This document shows, in pieces, positions 37,754 through 46,744 of a DNA stretch of 64,000 bases. Each line of letters opens with the position of its first letter. Positions within the stretch are counted from its first letter, which is position 1. The stretch is taken from NCBI RefSeq assembly GCF_003992065.1, contig NZ_RQUZ01000009.1, forward strand, positions 62,001 through 126,000. The letters run 5' to 3'. The position numbers and the translations under genes were made by a program. The DNA is from Veillonella seminalis (GTDB lineage Bacteria > Bacillota > Negativicutes > Veillonellales > Veillonellaceae). The notes below the pieces were generated by a model that was given only the letters and a program-made list of their open reading frames with translations, did not search any database and had not been told where the DNA came from.

Positions 37754-38833
37754 TTACGACTCCTTTGCTTTTGACTCTAAATACATTTCTATTTCATGGA
37801 ATAAAGCATCCACTAATTCACTTTCATCAACAGTTTTAATGACTTCACCCTTGCGAAAGACAATACCGCGACCGTCACCGCCGGCAATCCCAAAATCGGC
37901 TTCACGTGCTTCGCCCGGACCGTTTACAACACAGCCCATAACGGCTACACGAATCGGTTCTTTAATGCTCTTTAAACGTGCTTCCACAGTTTCCGCCATG
38001 CTGAACAAATCAACGCGACAACGACCGCAGGTTGGGCAGGAAATCATGGTAGCCCCGTAAGTACGAAGACCTAAGGAACTTAAAATGGTTTTACCTACTT
38101 CAACTTCATGAATCGGATCCCCTGTCAAGGAAACACGCAAAGTATCACCAATACCCTGAGCCAATAATGCACCAATACCGATAGAAGATTTAACAGTCCC
38201 CTGCGTAATAGTACCGGCTTCCGTTACTCCTAAATGAAGCGGATACGGTACTTTAGCGGACAGCTTCTGATACGCTTCTATCATGAGCGGTACATCGGTA
38301 GCTTTAATGGAAAGCTTCATTTCTTTATAATCTAATGACTCCAAAATGCGCACATGTTCCAGTGCGGCTTCTACCATACCGTCGGCACAAGGATGGCCGC
38401 CATAGGCGTCCAAAATATGAGTCGGTAAAGAACCTGCATTTACACCGATACGAATCGGAATCTGTTTTGGTTTGGCCTTTTTAATAACGGCTACTACATT
38501 GTCGATACCGCCGATATTGCCAGGGTTAATACGTAAGCCGTCAACACCGCTGTCAATCGCTTCCAGAGCCAATGTATAGTCAAAATGAATATCCGCAATC
38601 AACGGGATCCGGGCGCCTGCTTTAACGGCTTTAATAGCCTTGGCAGCGGCCATATCCGGTACGGCCAAGCGCACCAAATCACAACCGGCCTCAGCAAGGC
38701 GGTTAATTTCGGCAATAGCCTTCTCCGTTTCTACCGGATTCGTGGTAATCATGGATTGAACGCTGACCGGTGCAAAATGACCAATCGGTACCGAACCCAC
38801 TTTAATTCGAGTTGTTTCTTTTCTGTTAATCAT
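37754..38833 (-). CDS. ispG: 4-hydroxy-3-methylbut-2-enyl diphosphate synthase
   Basis: IspG (GcpE) converts MEcPP to HMBPP in the MEP isoprenoid pathway. The 359-residue protein has VQSMITTNPVETEKA and a TIM barrel (NPGNIGG, GVNAGSL), and the C-terminal [4Fe-4S] cysteine motif, SCPTCGRC, then CVVNGPGEA. It requires reduced ferredoxin or flavodoxin. It sits between rseP and proS. Together with dxr in the same operon it supplies isoprenoid precursor for undecaprenyl diphosphate made by UppS, also in this operon. Confidence 0.97.
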   Translation of the reverse strand: MINRKETTRIKVGSVPIGHFAPVSVQSMITTNPVETEKAIAEINRLAEAGCDLVRLAVPDMAAAKAIKAVKAGARIPLIADIHFDYTLALEAIDSGVDGLRINPGNIGGIDNVVAVIKKAKPKQIPIRIGVNAGSLPTHILDAYGGHPCADGMVEAALEHVRILESLDYKEMKLSIKATDVPLMIEAYQKLSAKVPYPLHLGVTEAGTITQGTVKSSIGIGALLAQGIGDTLRVSLTGDPIHEVEVGKTILSSLGLRTYGATMISCPTCGRCRVDLFSMAETVEARLKSIKEPIRVAVMGCVVNGPGEAREADFGIAGGDGRGIVFRKGEVIKTVDESELVDALFHEIEMYLESKAKES

Positions 38834-38848
38834 AGGTTAACTCCTATA

Positions 38849-39868
38849 TTACAGACGGCTGATGTCATGAGTCGTAGCATATACGAAGAGCGCCAACAAA
38901 ATGACAATCCCCGTCATTTGAATATACTGCAATGCTTTCGCCGGCAAACGTCGTCTCGTAATTCCTTCAATAATTAATACGATTAAATGGCCACCATCCA
39001 AGGCCGGAATCGGCAATAAGTTGATGACACCGAGATTTAAACTTAAAAGGGCCGTAAATTGAAGCAAATTGGCAAAACCGCTTTCCGCCACTTGCCCGGC
39101 CATTTGGGCTACCCCGATAGGGCCGGCTAATTCAGCATTCGTATGGCCCGTAATCATAGACCAAATGCCGTCAACCATGCTAACCAATACAAAACCGGTG
39201 GTATGCAAGGATTGAACCACAGCTTCAGCCACATTTAACGGCATGGAATTCATAACCGGATTAATCCCGATAACAGCACGACCTTCATTACCAACAGCTT
39301 CCGGAATAACGGTCAATTCCTGATTAACTCCGTCACGGTTAACTACAATCGGCACTAAAGTATTAGCTGTCCCCTGTAAAGATTTAGAAATGTCGGTCCA
39401 CTCATTAACCGGTTTACCGTTAATCGATACAATACGGTCATTCACCGTCATATGAGCAGTCATAGCCGGTGAATTGCTCATCATATTCCCTACAACCGGT
39501 TCCATAGATGGAGTCTGAATACCGTTTACGGCATAAATCATAAAGAAAATAACGATAGCCAATAAAAAGTTAAAAACAGCACCGGCTGCAATAACGATAA
39601 ATCGTTTCCATACCGGTTTATTTAAAAATGAACGATCATCCAACGGCTCTTCCGGATCCATACCGGCAATTTTATTATAACCGCCCAGTGGGATAGCTCG
39701 AATAGAATATAAAGTTTCACCCTTGCGTTTCTTTGCAATAGCAGGACCGAAACCGATAGCAAATTCGTCAACGCGCATACCGCTGGCTTTGGCCGTAATA
39801 AAATGACCAAATTCATGTATAAACACAATAATGCCAAACACAAAGATTGTGGCAAGAATAGTTAACAT
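38849..39868 (-). CDS. rseP: Site-2 intramembrane zinc metalloprotease RseP
   Basis: A 339-residue S2P-type protease in the cytoplasmic membrane. The active site FIHEFGHFITAK lies in the first TM (HExxH at about residues 18-22); one PDZ domain (about 118-195, NDRIVSINGKPVNEW) follows, and the third zinc ligand is in NLLPIPALDGGH. It has about four TM segments. Family members clip membrane-bound anti-sigma factors or remove leftover signal peptides. No anti-sigma gene is adjacent. It is 9 bp from dxr, in the same operon. Confidence 0.96.
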   Translation of the reverse strand: MLTILATIFVFGIIVFIHEFGHFITAKASGMRVDEFAIGFGPAIAKKRKGETLYSIRAIPLGGYNKIAGMDPEEPLDDRSFLNKPVWKRFIVIAAGAVFNFLLAIVIFFMIYAVNGIQTPSMEPVVGNMMSNSPAMTAHMTVNDRIVSINGKPVNEWTDISKSLQGTANTLVPIVVNRDGVNQELTVIPEAVGNEGRAVIGINPVMNSMPLNVAEAVVQSLHTTGFVLVSMVDGIWSMITGHTNAELAGPIGVAQMAGQVAESGFANLLQFTALLSLNLGVINLLPIPALDGGHLIVLIIEGITRRRLPAKALQYIQMTGIVILLALFVYATTHDISRL

Positions 39869-39876
39869 AGTCTCTC

Positions 39877-41022
39877 CTATTTAATCAAAGCCCGGGCCGT
39901 GTCACGAGCCCATAAATCAATTTCACGCAAATGTTCCAGCGTAAATGTCGGTTCTGATTCCATTTTATCTAAAACAGCAACAACCGTTTTATAAATATCG
40001 GCAAAACGAATTTTGCCATCCAAGAATGCATAAACTGCGATTTCATTGGCCGCATTGAACACAGCCGGTTTGAAGCCGCCTGCACGCCCTACTTCAAAGG
40101 CCAATTTAAGAGCCGGAAAATCTTCATAGCGAGGTAGGAAAAATTCCAATGTCAATGCATCAGCAAAGGTAAGCGTATCCATCTTGAGAGGTTTACGTTC
40201 AGGATAAGTAAGCGCATATTGAATAGGCTCACGCATATCCGGATTACCCAACTGTGCCAAAATTGCACCGTCTTTCATCATAATCATAGAATGAACAATA
40301 CTCTGCGGATGAACGGTCACTTTAATATGATCAAAGTCAAAATCGAACAGCCAATGAGCTTCAATTACTTCGAGGCCTTTATTAAATAAAGTTGCCGAGT
40401 CGATTGTAATTTTATTGCCCATATTCCACGTTGGATGACGCAAGCAATCAGCGGCCGTAGCCGTTGCAATTTTTTCAGACGACCAAGTACGTAACGGTCC
40501 GCCCGATGCCGTAATCAACAATGAGTCTACATTTTCACGAGACTGACCTTCCAAACATTGAAAGATTGCACTATGCTCACTGTCAATCGGCAATAATTGA
40601 ACACCGTATTCCTTGCACAAAGACGTAATCAAAGGACCTCCGGCCACCAAAGTTTCTTTATTGGCTAACCCAATCGTTTTCTTAGCTTTGATAGCTTCAA
40701 CTGTAGGTTCAATGCCGGCTGCTCCCACTACGGCAGTAACCACAAGTTCGGCACTCGGTAAAGTAGCGGCTTCAATTAACGCTTCTTTCCCGCCGATTAA
40801 ACGGGTAGGCCCCTGATAGCGTTTCTTTAACTCTAAAAACGCTGTTTCATCTACAAGTCCGGCTACTTCCGGTTGAAATTCTTTAATTTGAGCTTCCAAG
40901 ATATCCACATTTCGGTATGCTACCAGCCCTTTTACCGAAAATAAATCGGGATGTTGTCGTACCACATCCAATGTTTGCGTGCCGATAGAACCGGTACTCC
41001 CAAGAATACTCAGTGTTTTCAT
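39877..41022 (-). CDS. dxr: 1-deoxy-D-xylulose 5-phosphate reductoisomerase
   Basis: Dxr (IspC) makes MEP from DXP using NADPH, the first committed MEP pathway step. The 381-residue protein has the N-terminal NADPH motif LGSTGSIGTQTLDVV, the catalytic-loop sequences LANKETLVAGGPL, PIDSEHSAIFQCL and SGGPLRTW, and HPTWNMGNKITIDSATLFNKGLE (cut here only for clarity: HPTWNMGNKI). It lies between cdsA and rseP. Metal ligands Asp-Ser-Glu are present in the PIDSEH segment, so it should be active. Confidence 0.97.
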   Translation of the reverse strand: MKTLSILGSTGSIGTQTLDVVRQHPDLFSVKGLVAYRNVDILEAQIKEFQPEVAGLVDETAFLELKKRYQGPTRLIGGKEALIEAATLPSAELVVTAVVGAAGIEPTVEAIKAKKTIGLANKETLVAGGPLITSLCKEYGVQLLPIDSEHSAIFQCLEGQSRENVDSLLITASGGPLRTWSSEKIATATAADCLRHPTWNMGNKITIDSATLFNKGLEVIEAHWLFDFDFDHIKVTVHPQSIVHSMIMMKDGAILAQLGNPDMREPIQYALTYPERKPLKMDTLTFADALTLEFFLPRYEDFPALKLAFEVGRAGGFKPAVFNAANEIAVYAFLDGKIRFADIYKTVVAVLDKMESEPTFTLEHLREIDLWARDTARALIK

Positions 41023-41076
41023 AGAAACTCCTTTGCTTTATTTTTACTACTGTTCTCTATTATTTATTATATTCAA

Positions 41077-41889
41077 TTACAAAAGGTAAATTAATACCAT
41101 TGGTGCTGAAAATAAAAGACTGTCAAAACGGTCTAATACACCGCCGTGCCCCGGTAATAAAACACCTGAGTCTTTAACGCCGCAATAACGTTTCAATTTG
41201 GATTCAAACAAATCACCTAACGGTGCCACAATACCTGTTAAAAGACCGGCTCCGAATCCCAAAGAAAACGGAATGCCTACAATGACAGCATACAGAATCC
41301 CGGTTAATAAACACCCGATAAACCCGCCTACATAGCCTTCCAAAGACTTACTCGGACTGATAGTAGGCACAATTTTGCGTTTGCCCCATTTAACACCGGC
41401 AAAATAAGCAAAAGTATCGCTGGCCCAAGTTGTGAGCAATAAAAGCCAAATAACGAGTATACCTATATGATCAGTAACCACAGAAACCGATAACAATTCA
41501 TAAATAGAGTTCTCACGTAAAGCCATAAAAGCGGCAAAACCGCCATTAATGTAGAAAAAGCCGAAAATCGAACAACTGATTACTGATAAATCAAGTCTGG
41601 CAGGTCCGAAAATATAAAGTAAACCGATAGTCATAATTGCTGCCGCAGCCGCAATAACAGCCCACTTATATAAACCGAAAGCCAAGGCTCCCATCAAGAG
41701 GATGGTAAATAAATAGCCCCATCGCTCCGGTAATACTACATTAACTTTACTCAACATTCGCACATATTCTCGCCAGCCTAACAAAGCCAGTATGAGAATA
41801 ATACCGTTAAAAATATATCCGCCTGCTGTAATAGCAATGATTGCTATCAGTAAGCCGATTAATGCCGTAATCACACGAGTTTTCAGCAT
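41077..41889 (-). CDS. cdsA: Phosphatidate cytidylyltransferase
   Basis: CdsA makes CDP-diacylglycerol, the branch point for phospholipids. The 270-residue protein is very hydrophobic with seven to eight TM segments and the C-terminal signature SPSKSLEGYVGGFIGC, then PLGDLFESKLKRYCGVKDSG and LPGHGGVLDRFDSL, which carries the catalytic aspartates. It lies 1 bp from uppS, so translation is probably coupled, with the standard order uppS-cdsA-dxr. Confidence 0.96.
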   Translation of the reverse strand: MLKTRVITALIGLLIAIIAITAGGYIFNGIILILALLGWREYVRMLSKVNVVLPERWGYLFTILLMGALAFGLYKWAVIAAAAAIMTIGLLYIFGPARLDLSVISCSIFGFFYINGGFAAFMALRENSIYELLSVSVVTDHIGILVIWLLLLTTWASDTFAYFAGVKWGKRKIVPTISPSKSLEGYVGGFIGCLLTGILYAVIVGIPFSLGFGAGLLTGIVAPLGDLFESKLKRYCGVKDSGVLLPGHGGVLDRFDSLLFSAPMVLIYLL

Positions 41890-41890
41890 A

Positions 41891-42667
41891 TTATTCCTCC
41901 GTCTTCAAACCGCCGAAGCGCCGTTCTCGTTGCTGGTAGGCATACACAGCATCCAATAAAGTTTGAGCTGTAAAATCAGGCCAGTGAGTTTCGGTAAACC
42001 AAAACTCAGCATATGCCAATTGCCATAATAAGAAATTACTGATTCGATAATCATTGCTTGGTCGAATCAATAAGTCCACATTATCGAACTCTTTGGTATA
42101 TAAATGTTCACCAAATGATTTTTCATTAATATCTTCAATCGCCAAAGTACCTGCTTGTACTTCCACTACTGTAGCTTTAACAGCTCTTACTATTTCATCG
42201 CGTCCCCCATAGTTAATCGCTAACTGCAAGGTAAGACCCGTATTATTCTTAGTTAATTGTTCTGCATCAGCAATAATCTGTTGCAATTCTTCCGATAAAC
42301 CGCCAATATAACCGATAAAACGAATACGCACATTATGTTCATGCATATCACGCACATTTCCCAGTAAATATTCACGAATCAAACTCATCAATAAAGACAC
42401 TTCCGTAGCCGGACGTTTCCAGTTTTCGGTGGAAAAACCGTATACAGTTAATGCTTTGATCCCGATTTCGTCAGCGGCAATTACGATTTTCTTTAATACA
42501 TCAGCCCCCGCACGATGTCCCATCGTACGCGGTAAACCACGGCGTTTCGCCCAACGACCATTGCCATCCATAATAATAGCTACATGGTGAGGTATATTGT
42601 TAGGATCCAGCACAACATCATTTGTTGAACCGGTCGCCTCTTTCTTACGAAGTAAATTCTTTAGCAT
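41891..42667 (-). CDS. uppS: Undecaprenyl diphosphate synthase
   Basis: UppS condenses isoprenyl units in cis to give the C55 lipid carrier for peptidoglycan and LPS O-antigen. The 258-residue protein has HVAIIMDGNGRWAKRRGLPR (catalytic Asp in MDGNGRW), GHRAG, TVYGFSTENWKRP, and C-terminal LLIRPSNDYRISNFLLWQ and FWFTETHWPDF. Start at 42667 is chosen for GAGG 6 nt upstream; this start lies inside the preceding small gene, which it overlaps by 23 bp. An earlier in-frame ATG exists eight codons upstream. Confidence 0.95.
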   Translation of the reverse strand: MLKNLLRKKEATGSTNDVVLDPNNIPHHVAIIMDGNGRWAKRRGLPRTMGHRAGADVLKKIVIAADEIGIKALTVYGFSTENWKRPATEVSLLMSLIREYLLGNVRDMHEHNVRIRFIGYIGGLSEELQQIIADAEQLTKNNTGLTLQLAINYGGRDEIVRAVKATVVEVQAGTLAIEDINEKSFGEHLYTKEFDNVDLLIRPSNDYRISNFLLWQLAYAEFWFTETHWPDFTAQTLLDAVYAYQQRERRFGGLKTEE

Positions 42668-42905
42668 ATTGTACCTCAGTGCAGTTTTCAAAACCGCTTG
42701 CTATCATAGGGCGATACAGCAAAATCTGCCACAAGCCCTCTTCCTCTACATACGCCACTCGGCCTACGTAAAAATCATTGTCAGCAACAGTAAAAAATCT
42801 ATTGTAGTTCTCCCCCATAGTTACTGAAAAAGGGATATTGGCAGCCTGCAACATCTTCTGTGCAAGCTGCCAAGGTAATCCAACAATTAAGTTCGGCGTA
42901 TTCAT
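42645..42905 (-). CDS. Small conserved-looking protein between frr and uppS
   Basis: An 86-residue reading frame whose ATG overlaps the frr stop codon as TAATG, and whose 3' end overlaps uppS by 23 bp. This tight embedding in the operon supports a real gene. The sequence (starts [20 protein letters not shown], with YVGRVAYV and WQILLYRPM later) suggests a small alpha/beta protein with alternating charged and hydrophobic residues and no membrane segment. I know no function and see no catalytic motif. It might be a small regulator or inhibitor acting near envelope or translation genes, but that is a guess. Confidence 0.7.
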   Translation of the reverse strand: MNTPNLIVGLPWQLAQKMLQAANIPFSVTMGENYNRFFTVADNDFYVGRVAYVEEEGLWQILLYRPMIASGFENCTEVQYAKEFTS

Positions 42906-43464
42906 TATACCTCTAATACGTCCTTTTCTTTCTTGTCTTTCAAGTCATCGATAACTTTAATTTTTTTATCCGTTAATTTTTGGATTTTATCTTGACCTTG
43001 TTTAGCATCATCTTCGGTGATGGTTTTAGCTTTTTCTTCTTTTTTAAGAGCATCGTTGGCATCACGGCGAATATTACGAACCGCAACTTTAGCTTCCTCC
43101 GCTTTTTTGCTTACTACTTTAACGAGTTCTTTACGACGTTCTTCGGTAAGCTGAGGAATAGCCAAGCGGATGGTATCGCCGTCATTGCTAGGGTTAAGTC
43201 CTAAGTCGGATTGTAAAACTGCTTTTTCAATCGGTCCGATCATGGATTTTTCCCATGGTTTTACTAAAATCAAACGTGGTTCCGGAGCCGTTACATTAGC
43301 AACCTGGTTAATTGGCGATGGTGTGCCGTAGTAATCAACCATTACTTTGTCCAATAAGGCTGTACTGGCGCGGCCGGTACGAATGGAAGCAAACTCATGT
43401 TTTAAAGCCTCGATGGTTTTGTCCATACGGCCTTCTTCACGGGTTAATAACTCTTGAATTTCCA

Positions 43465-43465
<1 letters not shown>
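42905..43465 (-). CDS. frr: Ribosome recycling factor
   Basis: RRF splits post-termination ribosomes with EF-G. The 186 residues are the usual length and show the three-helix bundle and domain II, with [57 protein letters not shown] and the C-terminal [19 protein letters not shown]. It overlaps pyrH's stop codon (TAATG), and its own stop overlaps the next small gene, so this operon is tightly coupled in translation. Confidence 0.97.
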
Positions 43466-44211
<746 letters not shown>

Positions 44212-44222
44212 CTATTACAAAA

Positions 44223-44250
44223 TAAGAGAACACGTGACGGTGTTCTCTTA
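44223..44250 (-). terminator. Terminator or attenuator between tsf and pyrH
   Basis: AAGAGAACAC (44224-44233) pairs with GTGTTCTCTT (44240-44249), 10 bp, and ATTTTGT follows on the minus strand. It could lower expression of pyrH-frr-uppS relative to tsf. Confidence 0.65.
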
Positions 44251-44262
44251 TCTCTTTAACTC

Positions 44263-44943
44263 TTATTGACCAGCGGCTGCACGAACTTCAGCTTCGAAGT
44301 CATCCTGACGCTTTTCAATTCCTTCGCCTAAAGCGTAGCGAACGAAACGACGTACGTTAATGTTTTCACCGATTTTAGCAATTTTTTCAGTAATAACATC
44401 AGTAATAGTTTTGTCACCATCTTTAATGAAAACTTGTTCCATAAGGCAGTTTTCTTTATAGAATTTTTCAACACGACCGTTAACCATTTTTTCAAGCACA
44501 GCTTCAGGTTTTGGTTTGCGGCCTGCTTTAACGTCTTCTTCAGCTTCTGCTTTAGCTTGTTCTAAAAGAACAGCTTTTTCATGTTCAATAACTTCAGCAG
44601 GAACTTCTTCACGTTTTAAGTACGTAGGATTTGCTGCTGCGATCTGCATAGCAATATCTTTTACGAGGTCTTGGAAGTCTTCGGTTTTAGCTACAAAGTC
44701 AGTTTCGCAGTTAACTTCTACAAGAACACCAATACGTCCGCCACCATGAATATAGGAAGCAACCACACCTTCAGCAGCAATACGACCTGCTTTTTTAGCA
44801 GCAGCCGCTAAGCCCTTTTCACGAAGTAAGTCGATTGCTTTTTGGATATCGCCATTAGCTTCGGTTAATACTTTTTTGCAATCCATCATGCCTGCGCCTG
44901 TAATTTCGCGCAATTCTTTTACTAATGCAGCAGTAATTGCCAT
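44263..44943 (-). CDS. tsf: Elongation factor Ts
   Basis: EF-Ts is the nucleotide exchange factor of EF-Tu. At 226 residues it is the short form, with one rather than two core dimerisation subdomains as in the ~290-residue Escherichia protein. The N-terminal UBA-like domain ([20 protein letters not shown] and [16 protein letters not shown]) and the core [12 protein letters not shown] signature are plain. It lies downstream of rpsB with an unusually long 270-bp gap holding a perfect hairpin just before its ribosome binding site. Confidence 0.96.
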   Translation of the reverse strand: MAITAALVKELREITGAGMMDCKKVLTEANGDIQKAIDLLREKGLAAAAKKAGRIAAEGVVASYIHGGGRIGVLVEVNCETDFVAKTEDFQDLVKDIAMQIAAANPTYLKREEVPAEVIEHEKAVLLEQAKAEAEEDVKAGRKPKPEAVLEKMVNGRVEKFYKENCLMEQVFIKDGDKTITDVITEKIAKIGENINVRRFVRYALGEGIEKRQDDFEAEVRAAAGQ

Positions 44944-44966
44944 TTAATATATACCTCCTATACATT

Positions 44967-45000
44967 AATTAAGGTAAGGTCTGATAGCCTTACCTTAATT
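44967..45000 (-). promoter_or_regulatory. Perfect 13-bp hairpin in the tsf leader
   Basis: AATTAAGGTAAGG (44967-44979) and CCTTACCTTAATT (44988-45000) are fully complementary with an 8-nt loop. On the minus strand the hairpin ends about 12 nt before the AGGAGG of tsf, and no U-tract follows, so it is unlikely to be a terminator in the direction of tsf. It may be a translational control or RNase processing site. Confidence 0.6.
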
Positions 45001-45213
45001 TTATATCGTTCTACATTTTTTATCAAATAAATTTTTGCCGATTATATAATATTTTATACTTTATACGGAGTATTCACTCTGAAAAAAGCAATATTGCTGT
45101 TTTCGCAGTTTATCCTCACCGTAAAAAGCTTATTCATCAAATATTTTTAAGCAAAACTTTATCCAATGTCAGATACATTTTAAGTTTGTAAAGCTGTGCT
45201 GTTAAAAGCTATA

Positions 45214-45996
45214 TCAGCCCTGACCGTCCTGAACCATATCAACGGAATCAGAAACCATTTGTTCTAAAGCTTGGTCAGCAGCTTCTTGGTGTTCACCCTG
45301 GTCATCCAAGGATTCGCCTTGACGGCCTTCCAATACAGCGTCAGCCATTTTGCCTGTTAACAATTTAACGGCACGGATAGCATCATCGTTTGCAGGGATT
45401 GGGAAGTCGATTTCGTCAGGATCACAGTTAGTGTCAACTGTAGCTACTACAGGGATACCCAATTTTTTAGCTTCTGCAATTGCAATGCGTTCTTTTTTAG
45501 GATCGATTACGAATAATGCGCCTGGCATTTTTGGCATATCTTTGATACCGCCAAGGTATTTTTCCAATTTTTCCATTTCATGACGCAGGCCGATAACTTC
45601 TTTCTTAGGAAGAAGTTCGAATGTGCCGTCTTCAGCCATTGTTTCAAGCTGTTTTAAACGTTTTACACGAGTTTCGATAGTTTTGAAGTTAGTAAGCATA
45701 CCACCTAACCAACGTTCGTTTACATAGAACATGTTAGCACGGATAGCTTCTTCTTTAACGGATTCCTGAGCCTGTTTCTTTGTGCCCACGAAAAGAATTA
45801 CTTCACCGTTCTGAGCAACTTCACGAAGGAAATCGTAAGCTTCTTCTACTTTTTTAACTGTTTTCTGAAGGTCGATGATATAAATACCATTACGTTCAGT
45901 GAAGATGAACTTAGCCATCTTAGGGTTCCATCTTCTTGTCTGGTGACCGAAGTGTACGCCGGCCTCCAATAATTGTTTCATTGATACTACTGCCAT
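45214..45996 (-). CDS. rpsB: Ribosomal protein uS2
   Basis: A 30S protein that contacts S1 and the platform. The 260 residues open with [20 protein letters not shown] and [20 protein letters not shown], and contain [34 protein letters not shown] and [22 protein letters not shown], all textbook uS2. GGAGG precedes the ATG. It leads the rpsB-tsf operon, with a likely promoter at 46108-46137 that lies inside element B. Confidence 0.97.
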   Translation of the reverse strand: MAVVSMKQLLEAGVHFGHQTRRWNPKMAKFIFTERNGIYIIDLQKTVKKVEEAYDFLREVAQNGEVILFVGTKKQAQESVKEEAIRANMFYVNERWLGGMLTNFKTIETRVKRLKQLETMAEDGTFELLPKKEVIGLRHEMEKLEKYLGGIKDMPKMPGALFVIDPKKERIAIAEAKKLGIPVVATVDTNCDPDEIDFPIPANDDAIRAVKLLTGKMADAVLEGRQGESLDDQGEHQEAADQALEQMVSDSVDMVQDGQG

Positions 45997-46090
45997 GTTG
46001 GCACCTCCTGTTAATAAACCTCCGCAGCTTCATATCCGAGTATAAATCAGGAAAAGCCCTGACACAGATGTCGGATCAGATCTGCGTGCG

Positions 46091-46376
46091 TAATTTCATA
46101 CTTTATGAGTATATCACACGAACTGTTACTATGGCAAGCGGTTTGAGGCAAAATATTTTATCTCTTATGCGATGCAGCAATTAAATCGTTATAGAGGGTG
46201 GTGTAACCGTTTTTGCTCCTGGTTTGCTTCGCAAAAAAAGTCGCTTCAAACGTTCACACCACCCTCTTCACTATCATACAGCCTATCTAATTGCTGCATC
46301 GCTTCCCTCTAAAATATTACTCTCTCGAACGGCTTGCCGGTAGCATAGGTTCTCGTGCTATAAAAGTATGAAATTA
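46091..46376. repeat. Nested inverted-repeat element B, upstream of rpsB
   Basis: Concentric arms: 46091-46103 with 46364-46376 (13 bp, perfect), about 46133-46144 with 46327-46338 (7 perfect plus partial pairs), 46169-46183 with 46288-46302 (15 bp, GCGATGCAGCAATTA, perfect), and 46194-46204 with 46256-46266 (11 bp, GAGGGTGGTGT). At the centre, on the minus strand, the shared core GCGACTTTTTT with TTTGC-GAA-GCAAA lies at 46218-46244. The element covers much of the gap between rpsB and the autotransporter gene and contains no reading frame. Confidence 0.75.
46108..46137 (-). promoter_or_regulatory. Probable promoter of rpsB-tsf
   Basis: TTGCCA (46137-46132), 18-bp spacer, TATACT (46113-46108), about 110 bp from the rpsB start. 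It lies in the left arm of element B. The right arm contains a partly symmetric TTGCCG-N19-TATAAA reading outward on the plus strand (about 46335-46365). Confidence 0.6.
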
Positions 46377-46386
46377 AAAGCAAGAT

Positions 46387-46527
46387 GTGCCGTATAGGTC
46401 TTTTTATTATAACACAATTACTCTTTAGAAGGTTTTGGAGTACAAAAGCAAGGATTTGGGAGGATTATGCTTAGTACTGTTAGTTACTATCTATCAAGGA
46501 ATGTGAGTCATAAGACTTATACGGCAC
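46387..46527. repeat. Second inverted repeat beside element B
   Basis: GTGCCGTATAGGTCTT (46387-46402) is complementary to AAGACTTATACGGCAC (46512-46527) with a single G-U type difference. The 109 nt between show no coding character and no strong inner hairpin that I can see. On either strand the distal arm lacks a good U-tract. Confidence 0.6.
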
Positions 46528-46627
46528 GTTTATTATTATTCGGCGGCAATACTGCCTTTTTATAAAACTGTTATAGTTATCCGGTATAGCTATCTGTGTT
46601 TATTTTTATATACTATATTTTTGATTT

Positions 46628-46744
46628 TCAAACTGAAAGTTTTGTCATAAATAATTCCAGTTTTTGACGAAGTTCTTCATTCTCTTTTGCGAGCTGGTCA
46701 ATTCGCTGATTGGCTTTTTGATTATCTTCTTTTAACATGGTCAT
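46628..46744 (-). pseudogene. In-frame C-terminal coiled-coil continuation of the autotransporter gene after a stop codon
   Basis: Directly after the autotransporter's TAA (46747-46745) the same frame runs on for 38 codons to TGA at 46628-46630. It starts MTMLKEDNQKANQRIDQLAK and continues as a heptad-like, charged coiled coil (NEELRQKLELF). Trimeric autotransporters of Negativicutes often carry such a coiled-coil segment after the barrel, so this looks like the severed end of the same gene. The TAA could come from a single change of GAA. No Shine-Dalgarno precedes the ATG, so independent translation is less likely. Confidence 0.65.

Noticed and set aside
46628-46744. 38-residue frame as an independent small gene
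   Set aside because: No Shine-Dalgarno precedes it and it is exactly in frame with the autotransporter, so a severed C-terminus explains it better.
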